NCBI GenBank assembly: GCA_032718475.1
Contig: JAUCBJ010000825.1
Location: 26,301 to 90,300, forward strand
Reading direction: 5' to 3'
From: Nemertoderma westbladi
Taxonomy: Eukaryota; Xenacoelomorpha; Nemertodermatida; Nemertodermatidae
Length of the DNA: 64,000 nt
The position numbers and the translations under genes are program-made. The stretch's first letter is position 1; each line of letters begins with the position of its first letter. This document shows, piece by piece, positions 1 to 10,500 of the stretch. The notes beneath the pieces are model-generated. The model was not told where the DNA came from. It did not search any database and saw nothing but the letters and a program-made list of their open reading frames with translations.

Positions 1-3000
1 ACAACTAGGTCACATGTGTAGAGGTGGGTCACTAATTAAGGACACCAGTTCTATATTGGGACAACTAGGTCACATGTGTAGAGGTGGGTCACTAATTAAG
101 GACACCAGTTCTATGTTGGGACAACTAGGTCACATGTGTAGAGGTGGGTCACTAATTAAGGACACCAGTTATATGTTGGGACAACTAGGTCACATGTGTA
201 GAGGTGGGTCACTAATTAATGACACCAGTTCTATGTTGGGACAACTAGGTCACATGTCTAAAGGTGGGTCACTAATTAAGGACACCAGTTCTATGTAGAG
301 ACAACTAGGTCACATGTGTAGAGGTGGGTCACTAATTAATGACACCAGTTCTATGTTGGGACAACTAGGTCACATGTGTAGAGGTGGGTCACTAATTAAG
401 GACACCAGTTCTATATTGGGACAACTAGGTCACATGTGTAGAGGTGGGTCACTAATTAAGGACACCAGTTCTATGTTGAGACAACTAGGTCACATGTGTA
501 GAGGTGGGTCACTAATTAAGGACACCAGTTCTATATTGGGACAACTAGGTCACATGTGTAGAGGTGGATCACTAATTAAGGACACCAGTTCTATGTTGGG
601 ACAACTAGGTCACATGTGTAGAGGTGGGTCACTAATTAAGGACACCAGTTCTATGTTGGGACAACTAGGTCACATGTGTAGAGGTGGGTCACTAATTAAG
701 GACACCAGTTCTATGTTGGGACAATTAGGTCACATGTGTAGAGGTGGGTCACTAATTAAGGACACCAGTTCTATGTTGGGACAATTAGGTCACATGTGTA
801 GAGGTGGGTCACTAATTAAGGACACCAGTTCTATGTTGGGACAATTAGGTCACATGTGTAGAGGTGGGTCACTAATTAAGGACACCAGTTCTATGTTGGG
901 ACAACTAGGTCACATGTGTAGAGGTGGGTCACTAATTAAGGACACCAGTTCTATGTTGGGACAACTAGGTCACATGTGTAGAGGTGGGTCACTAATTAAG
1001 GACACCAGTTCTATATTGGGACAACTAGGTCACATGTGTAGAGGTGGGTCACTAATTAAGGACACCAGTTCTATGTTGGGACAACTAGGTCACATGTGTA
1101 GAGGTGGGTCACTAATTAAGGACACCAGTTATATGTTGGGACAACTAGGTCACATGTGTAGAGGTGGGTCACTAATTAATGACACCAGTTCTATGTTGGG
1201 ACAACTAGGTCACATGTCTAAAGGTGGGTCACTAATTAAGGACACCAGTTCTATGTAGAGACAACTAGGTCACATGTGTAGAGGTGGGTCACTAATTAAT
1301 GACACCAGTTCTATGTTGGGACAACTAGGTCACATGTGTAGAGGTGGGTCACTAATTAAGGACACCAGTTCTATATTGGGACAACTAGGTCACATGTGTA
1401 GAGGTGGGTCACTAATTAAGGACACCAGTTCTATGTTGGGACAACTAGGTCACATGTGTAGAGGTGGGTCACTAATTAAGGACACCAGTTCTATATTGGG
1501 ACAACTAGGTCACATGTCTAAAGGTGGGTCACTAATTAAGGACACCAGTTCTATGTAGAGACAACTAGGTCACATGTGTAGAGGTGGGTCACTAATTAAT
1601 GACACCAGTTCTATGTTGGGACAACTAGGTCACATGTGTAGAGGTGGGTCACTAATTAAGGACACCAGTTATATGTTGGGACAACTAGGTCACATGTGTA
1701 GAGGTGGGTCACTAATTAATGACACCAGTTCTATGTTGGGACAACTAGGTCACATGTCTAAAGGTGGGTCACTAATTAAGGACACCAGTTCTATGTAGAG
1801 ACAACTAGGTCACATGTGTAGAGGTGGGTCACTAATTAATGACACCAGTTCTATGTTGGGACAACTAGGTCACATGTGTAGAGGTGGGTCACTAATTAAG
1901 GACACCAGTTCTATATTGGGACAACTAGGTCACATGTGTAGAGGTGGGTCACTAATTAAGGACACCAGTTCTATATTGGGACAACTAGGTCACATGTGTA
2001 GAGGTGGGTCACTAATTAAGGACACCAGTTCTATATTGGGACAAGTAGGTCACATGTGTAGAGGAGGGTCACTAATTAAGGACACCAGTTCTATATTGGG
2101 ACAACTAGGTCACATGTGTAGAGGTGGGTCACTAATTAAGGACACCAGTTCTATATTGGGACAACTAGGTCACATGTGTAGAGGTGGGTCACTAATTAAG
2201 GATACCAGTTCTATATTGGGACAACTAGGTCACATGTGTAGAGGTGGGTCACTAATTAAGGACACCAGTTCTATATTGGGACAACTAGGTCACATGTGTA
2301 GAGGTGGGTCACTAATTAAGGACACCAGTTCTATATTGGGACAACTAGGTCACATGTGTAGAGGTGGGTCACTAATTAAGGACACCAGTTCTATATTGGG
2401 ACAACTAGGTCACATGTGTAGAGGTGGGTCACTAATTAATGACACCAGTTCTATGTTGAGACAACTAGGTCACATGTGTAGAGGTCGGTCACTAATTAAG
2501 GACACCAGTTCTATATTGGGACAACTAGGTCACATGTGTAGAGGTGGGTCACTAATTAAGGACACCAGTTCTATATTGGGACAACTAGGTCACATGTGTA
2601 GAGGTGGGTCACTAATTAAGGACACCAGTTCTATGTTGGGACAACTAGGTTACATGTGTAGAGGTGGGTCACTAATTAAGGACACCAGTTCTATGTTGAG
2701 ACAACTAGGTTACATGTGTAGAGGTGGGTCACTAATTAAGGACACCAGTTCTATGTTGAGACAACTAGGTCACATGTGTAGAGGTGGATCACTAATTAAG
2801 GACACCAGTTCTATGTAGAGACAACTAGGTTACATGTGTAGAGGTGGGTCACTAATTAAGGACACCAGTTCTATGTAGAGACAACTAGGTTACATGTGTA
2901 GAGGTGGGTCACTAATTAAGGACACCAGTTCTATGTTGGGACAACTAGGTTACATGTGTAGAGGTGGGTCACTAATTAAGGACACCAGTTCTATGTAGAG

Positions 3001-3054
3001 ACAACTAGGTTACATGTGTAGAGGCGGGTCACTAATTAAGGACACCAGTTCTAT
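1..3054. repeat. 60-bp minisatellite (about 51 units) in a CFAP52 intron
   Basis: About 51 head-to-tail 60-bp units begin at the window edge and stop at about 3054. Units differ at a few fixed positions: AAG or AAT after the TTAAT block, GTTG or GTAG near the unit end, and TGTGTAGAGG or TGTCTAAAGG. Variant combinations recur in blocks, so larger segments were duplicated. Because the unit is 60 bp, one frame stays open except in units carrying the TAG variant. That frame reads GHMCRGG, and spacing to the next CFAP52 exon (which begins with F) suggests the unit contains the end of an upstream CFAP52 exon. The original exon lies outside the window, so this is an inference. Confidence 0.95.
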
Positions 3055-3102
3055 TAGACCCCACTTGTAAAAGCATCCTGTACAAGTTTTCTGTACATTT
3101 AG

Positions 3103-3306
3103 ATTCAACTACGCTGAATTCTCTTACGACATTATGTTCACGGCTCACCACGCTCCTGTCAATGACGTCGCTTTCCCATACGAATGTTCGGATCTTTTTG
3201 CCACCTGCTCCCAAGAAGATATTCGAGTTTGGAACGGGAAAACATCTAAAGAACTCCTCAGGATCACCGTGTCCAATATGACTTGTAACGCCATCGATTT
3301 TATGCG
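3103..3306 (+). CDS. CFAP52: CFAP52 exon
   Basis: Acceptor CATTTAG lies before 3103 and donor GTAAGA begins at 3307. The exon starts with the last base of a split codon and ends two bases into an arginine codon completed at 4042. It encodes FNYAEFSYDI through NAIDFMR, two WD40 blades' worth of the propeller. Confidence 0.92.
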
Positions 3307-4542
3307 GTAAGACATAATCTTTTTAACTAACTAATTATAATTAATAGATAATTGAAATTATTATGTCAAACTTAATAATTGGAATATAATAGATAATTGA
3401 AAGTTATTGTTATGAAAGAATTACAATATTGTGCTTTGGCACTAGAACAAAGCCGCCTCCGCTTTACAGGACATTGCTTTCGCCGTGAGGACCAGCCAGT
3501 GCATCATAATCTTGTGCTTTGGCGCCCACATGGAGCGAGTAAGCATGGTGGACAGCACATGACTTTCTTGAGACGCATCTTAAAGGACACTGGCTTTGAA
3601 GATGCCGATAATCTCGCGAAAGTTATGAGGGATAGGGAGTTGTGGCCGTACAACTTTGTTGATAAGCCGGCATAACATTCTTAACGCACGCTGCATTGGG
3701 GAATATTGCCAATTGTAGATTGCATGGTGGTGGCAAAAATATTTTTGTTAAACTGGAATAGCATCACAATGTGCAGCTTCAATGCAGCATGTCGATTGTA
3801 GTAGTAGTTTAGGAACGCTGCAGTGTCTCAGTGCCGGTCCAATGGGTAGCCTTGGGGTCGTGAACTTGAAACTTTCATCTTCATCTTTCTCATTATCTTA
3901 GAGTTAAGTTATCCTCCTGACTACACGCTGGCCGATACTTAATTAAACTAATTATTAGTTTAAAACAATAGCTAATAAAAATTACTCTTAAACAATATGA
4001 TTATTTTACTTGCTTAACTTACGTAATTGCTGTTCACTTAGCGACGGTAAAACTATCGTATCGGCTTGGAATGATGGTAAGGTCCGTGGTTTCTACCCGG
4101 AGACTGGTAACCTAATGTTTATCATACACGACGCCCACACTAAGAGCGTCACTTCCATAGCGACAACCAATGACTGCGCTCGAATAATCTCGGGGGGTGG
4201 AGAAGGACAAGTTAGTTCACTTTAATTAATTAGTTAAATATTAATTGGCCCAGAGTTATGTAAGTAACATGTAAAGCGTAACATGTCGTAGCATTCTATG
4301 ACGCCATTAGCTGTAAAATATCATTCTTAAAAAAATATTAACCGGTTTAAGGCATAATGATATTCATATATTAAATAAAGATGGAAGGATATAGGGTGAA
4401 GCATGTATTCAATTCACTGTTACGGTAATTAATTAGTTTTAATTTTTAATTAGGTTCGTGTTTGGGATGTCTCCAACCGAAAGATTCCCAAAATGATTGC
4501 CGCTATGAAGGAACACAACGGAGAAGTTACTTGTATCAAGGT

Positions 4543-4576
<34 letters not shown>

Positions 4577-7500
4577 CATCAATCAAGGTAATTCAAATAG
4601 GAATAACATTTACTTGTATCAAGGTAATTAAAAAAAAAAAAAAAAAAAAAAAATTCATCAATCAAGGTAATTCAAATAGGAATAACATTTACTTGTATCA
4701 AGGTAATTAAAATAGGAATAACATTTACTTGTATCAAGGTAATTCATATAGGAATAACATTTACTTGTATCAAGGTAATTCAAATAGGAATAACATTTAC
4801 TTGTATCAAGGTAATTCAAATAGGAATAACATTTACTTGTATCAAGGTAATTCAAATAGGAATAACATTTACTTGTATCAAGGTAATTCAAATAGGAATA
4901 ACATTTACTTGTATCAAGGTAATTCAAATAGGAATAACATTTACTTGTATCAAGGTAATTCAAATAGGAATAACATTTACTTGTATCAAGGTAATTCAAA
5001 TAGGAATAACATTTACTTGTATCAAGGTAATTCAAATAGGAATAACATTTACTTGTATCAAGGTAATTCAAATAGGAATAACATTTACTTGTATCAAGGT
5101 AATTCAAATAGGAATAACATTTACTTGTATCAAGGTAATTCAAATAGGAATAACATTTACTTGTATCAAGGTAATTCAAATAGGAATAACATTTACTTGT
5201 ATCAAGGTAATTCAAATAGGAATAACATTTACTTGTATCAAGGTAATTAAAATAGGAATAACATTTACTTGTATCAAGGTAATTCAAATAGGAATAGCAT
5301 TTACTTGTATCAAGGTAATTCAAATAGGAATAACATTTACTTGTATCAAGGTAATTCAAATAGGAATAACATTTACTTGTATCAAGGTAATTCAAATAGG
5401 AATAACATTTACTTGTATCAAGGTAATTCAAATAGGAATAACATTTACTTGTATCAAGGTAATTCAAATAGGAATAACATTTACTTGTATCAAGGTAATT
5501 CAAATAGGAATAACATTTACTTGTATCAAGGTAATTCAAATAGGAATAACATTTACTTGTATCAAGGTAATTCAAATAGGAATAACATTTACTTGTATCA
5601 AGGTAATTCAAATAGGAATAACATTTACTTGTATCAAGGTAATTCAAATAGGAATAACATTTACTTGTATCAAGGTAATTCAAATAGGAATAACATTTAC
5701 TTGTATCAAGGTAATTCAAATAGGAATAACATTTACTTGTATCAAGGTAATTCAAATAGGAATAACATTTACTTGTATCAAGGTAATTCAAATAGGAATA
5801 ACATTTACTTGTATCAAGGTAATTCAAATAGGAATAACATTTACTTGTATCAAGGTAATTCAAATAGGAATAACATTTACTTGTATCAAGGTAATTCAAA
5901 TAGGAATAACATTTACTTGTATCAAGGTAATTCAAATAGGAATAACATTTACTTGTATCAAGGTAATTCAAATAGGAATAACATTTACTTGTATCAAGGT
6001 AATTCAAATAGGAATAACATTTACTTGTATCAAGGTAATTAAAATAGGAATAACATTTACTTGTATCAAGGTAATTCAAATAGGAATAACATTTACTTGT
6101 ATCAAGGTAATTAAAATAGGAATAACATTTACTTGTATCAAGGTAATTCAAATAGGAATAACATTTACTTGTATCAAGGTAATTCAAATAGGAATAACAT
6201 TTACTTGTATCAAGGTAATTAAAATAGGAATAACATTTACTTGTATCAAGGTAATTCAAATAGGAATAACATTTACTTGTATCAAGGTAATTCAAATAGG
6301 AATAACATTTACTTGTATCAAGGTAATTCAAATAGGAATAACATTTACTTGTATCAAGGTAATTCAAATAGGAATAACATTTACTTGTATCAAGGTAATT
6401 CAAATAGGAATAACATTTACTTGTATCAAGGTAATTCAAATAGGAATAACATTTACTTGTATCAAGGTAATTCAAATAGGAATAACATTTACTTGTATCA
6501 AGGTAATTCAAATAGGAATAACATTTACTTGTATCAAGGTAATTCAAATAGGAATAACATTTACTTGTATCAAGGTAATTCAAATAGGAATAACATTTAC
6601 TTGTATCAAGGTAATTCAAATAGGAATAACATTTACTTGTATCAAGGTAATTCAAATAGGAATAACATTTACTTGTATCAAGGTAATTCAAATAGGAATA
6701 ACATTTACTTGTATCAAGGTAATTCAAATAGGAATAACATTTACTTGTATCAAGGTAATTCAAATAGGAATAACATTTACTTGTATCAAGGTAATTCAAA
6801 TAGGAATAACATTTACTTGTATCAAGGTAATTCAAATAGGAATAACATTTACTTGTATCAAGGTAATTCAAATAGGAATAACATTTACTTGTATCAAGGT
6901 AATTCAAATAGGAATAACATTTACTTGTATCAAGGTAATTCAAATAGGAATAACATTTACTTGTATCAAGGTAATTCAAATAGGAATAACATTTACTTGT
7001 ATCAAGGTAATTCAAATAGGAATAACATTTACTTCCTGGAATGACGTCACTCTATACTGTCCGGTAATAACATCTACTTCCTGGAATGACGTCACTCTAT
7101 ACTGTCCGGTAATAACATCTACTTCCAGGAATGACGTCACTCTATACTGTCCGGTAATAACATCTACTTCCTGGAATGACGTCACTCTATACTGTCCGGT
7201 AATAACATCTACTTCCTGGAATGACGTCACTCTATACTGTCCGGTAATAACATCTACTTCCTGGAATGACGTCACTCTATACTGTCCGGTAATAACATCT
7301 ACTTCCTGGAATGACGTCACTCTATACTGTCCGGTAATAACATCTACTTCCTGGAATGACGTCACTCTATACTGTCCGGTAATAACATCTACTTCCTGGA
7401 ATGACGTCATTCTATACTGTCCGGTAATAACATCTACTTCCTGGAATGACGTCACTCTATACTGTCCGGTAATAACATCTACTTCCTGGAATGACGTCAT

Positions 7501-10500
7501 TCTATACTGTCCGGTAATAACATCTACTTCCTGGAATGACGTCACTCTATACTGTCCGGTAATAACATCTACTTCCTGGAATGACGTCACTCTATACTGT
7601 CCGGTAATAACATCTACTTCCTGGAATGACGTCACTCTATACTGTCCGGTAATAACATATACTTCCAGGAATGACGTCACTCTATATTGTCTGGTAATAA
7701 CATCTACTTCCTGGAATGACGTCATTCTATACTGTCCGGTAATAACATCTACTTCCTGGAATGACGTCACTCTATACTGTCCGGTAATAACATCTACTTC
7801 CTGGAATGACGTCACTCTATACTGTCCGGTAATAACATATACTTCCAGGAATGACGTCACTCTATACTGTCTGGTAATAACATCTACTTCCTGGAATGAC
7901 GTCACTCTATACTGTCCGGTAATAACATCTACTTCCTGGAATGACGTCACTCTATACTGTCCGGTAATAACATATACTTCCAGGAATGACGTCACTCTAT
8001 ACTGTCTGGTAATAACATCTACTTCCTGGAATGACGTCATTCTATACTGTCCGGTAATAACATCTACTTCCTGGAATGACGTCACTCTATACTGTCCGGT
8101 AATAACATATACTTCCAGGAATGACGTCACTCTATACTGTCTGGTAATAACATCTACTTCCTGGAATGACGTCACTCTATACTGTCCGGTAATATTACGC
8201 AGTTCCAACGTATAATTTCTTTACAGGTCCGTCGGAATGACTCGGAATGTATTTCAACCTCGACGGACGGAACTACGATTATATGGGATCTCGAGCGATT
8301 CGTCCGATCGCAAATGATTATGGCCAATACATTGTTTCAATGCGTTGCTTACAGACCCGACGAATGTCAGGTAAGTCTTACAGACCCGACGAATGTCAGG
8401 TAAGTCTTACAGACCCGACGAATGTCCGGTAAGTCTTACAGACCCTACGAATGTCAGGTAAGTCTTACAGACCCGACGAAAGTCAGGTAAGTCTTACAGA
8501 CCCGACGAATGTCAGGTAAGTCTTACAGACCCGACGAATGTCAGGTAAGTCTTACAGACCCGACGAATGTCAGGTAAGTCTTACAGACCCGACGAATGTC
8601 CGGTAAGTCTTACAGACCCTACGAATGTCAGGTAAGTCTTACAGACCCGACGAATGTCAGGTAAGTCTTACAGACCCGACGAATGTCAGGTAAGTCTTAC
8701 AGACCCGACGAATGTCAGGTAAGTCTTACAGACCCGACGAATGTCAGGTAAGTCTTACAGACCCGACGAATGTCAGGTAAGTCTTACAGACCCGACGAAT
8801 GTCAGGTAAGTCTTACAGACCCGACGAATGTCAGGTAAGTCTTACAGACCCGACGAATGTCAGGTAAGTCTTACAGACCCGACGAATTTCAGGTGAGTCT
8901 TACAGACCCGACGAATGTCAGGTAAGTCTTACAGACCCGACGAATGTCAGGTAAGTCTTAAAGACCCGACGAATGTCAGGTAAGTCTTACAGACACGACG
9001 AATGTCAGGTAAGTCTTACAGACCCGACGAATGTCAGGTAAGTCTTACAGACCCGACGAATGTCGGGTAAGTCTTACAGACACGACGAATGTCAGGTAAG
9101 TCTTACAGACACGACGAATGTCAGGTAAGTATGTGATAAGTAGGATAAGTAAGATAATAATTACTTACTTTTGGGAGGTTGTCAATCAATAATATAATAC
9201 TCAATGTAGTCAATGTTAAATAATACGTTAAATGTTAAGTAATATAGCTCAATTTTTTTAACTAGTATTTTTATTACTATTTATAATAATAATTTTTTTT
9301 TAATTTGGAGACATCATGCCAACCGATAATGTATACGTCATTTATTATCGTTGCCTAGGTGATAACTTCTGGAACTGACCGCAAGGTTGGCTACTGGGAA
9401 ACTTACGACGGATCGCAGATCAGAGAGATCGATGGATCTAGAAGTGGAGCCATATTCGGCATGGACATGGCGAGTTCTGGAGATTACTTCATACTGGGAG
9501 GGGCTGACAGATTAGTCAAGGTGGGAGACTATTTCATACTGGGAGGGGCTGACAGATTAGTCAAGGTGGGAGACTATTTCATACTGGGAGGGGCTGACAG
9601 ATTAGTCAAGGTGGGAGACTATTTCATACTGGGAGGGGCTGACAGATTAGTCAAGGTGGGAGACTATTTCATACTGGGAGGGGCTGACAGATTAGTCAAG
9701 GTGGGAGACTATTTCATACTGGGAGGGGCTGACAGATTAGTCAAGGTGGGAGACTATTTCATACTGGGAGGGGCTGACAGATTAGTCAAGGTGGGAGACT
9801 ATTTCATACGGGGAGGGGCTGACAGATTAGTCAAGGTGGGAGACTATTTCATACTGGGAGGGGCTGACAGATTAGTCAAGGTGGGAGACTATTTCATACT
9901 GGGAGGGGCTGACAGATTAGTCAAGGTGGGAGACTATTTCATACTGGGAGGGGCTGACAGATTAGTCAAGGTGGGAGACTATTTCATACTGGGAGGGGCT
10001 GACAGATTAGTCAAGGTGGGAGACTATTTCATACTGGGAGGGGCTGACAGATTAGTCAAGGTGGGAGACTATTTCATACTGGGAGGGGCTGACCGATTAG
10101 TCAAGGTGGGAGACTATTTCATACTGGGAGGGGCTGACCGATTAGTCAAGGTGGGAGACTATTTCATACTGGGAGGGGCTGACAGATTAGTCAAGGAGGG
10201 AGACTATTTCATACTGGGAGGGGCTGACAGATTAGTCAAGGTGGGCGACTATTTCATACTGGGAGGGGCTGACAGATTAGTCAAGGTGGGAGACTATTTC
10301 ATACTGGGATGCGCTGAAGGTGGGAGACTATTTCATACTGGGAGGGGCTGACAGATTAGTCAAGGTGGGAGACTATTTCATACTGGGAGGGGCTGACAGA
10401 TTAGTCAAGGTGGGAGACTATTTCATACTGGGATGGGCTGACAGATTGATTAGTCAAGGTGGGAGACTATTTCATACTGGGATGGGCTGACAGATTAGTC

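Noticed and set aside
4658-7015. 785-codon minus-strand frame of repeated NYLDTSKCYSYL
   Set aside because: It is the 36-bp minisatellite read backwards; unit length divisible by 3 keeps frames open. The + strand is the transcribed CFAP52 intron.
7012-8208. 398-codon minus-strand frame
   Set aside because: Also an artefact of a 45-bp intronic array, with no non-repeat coding part.
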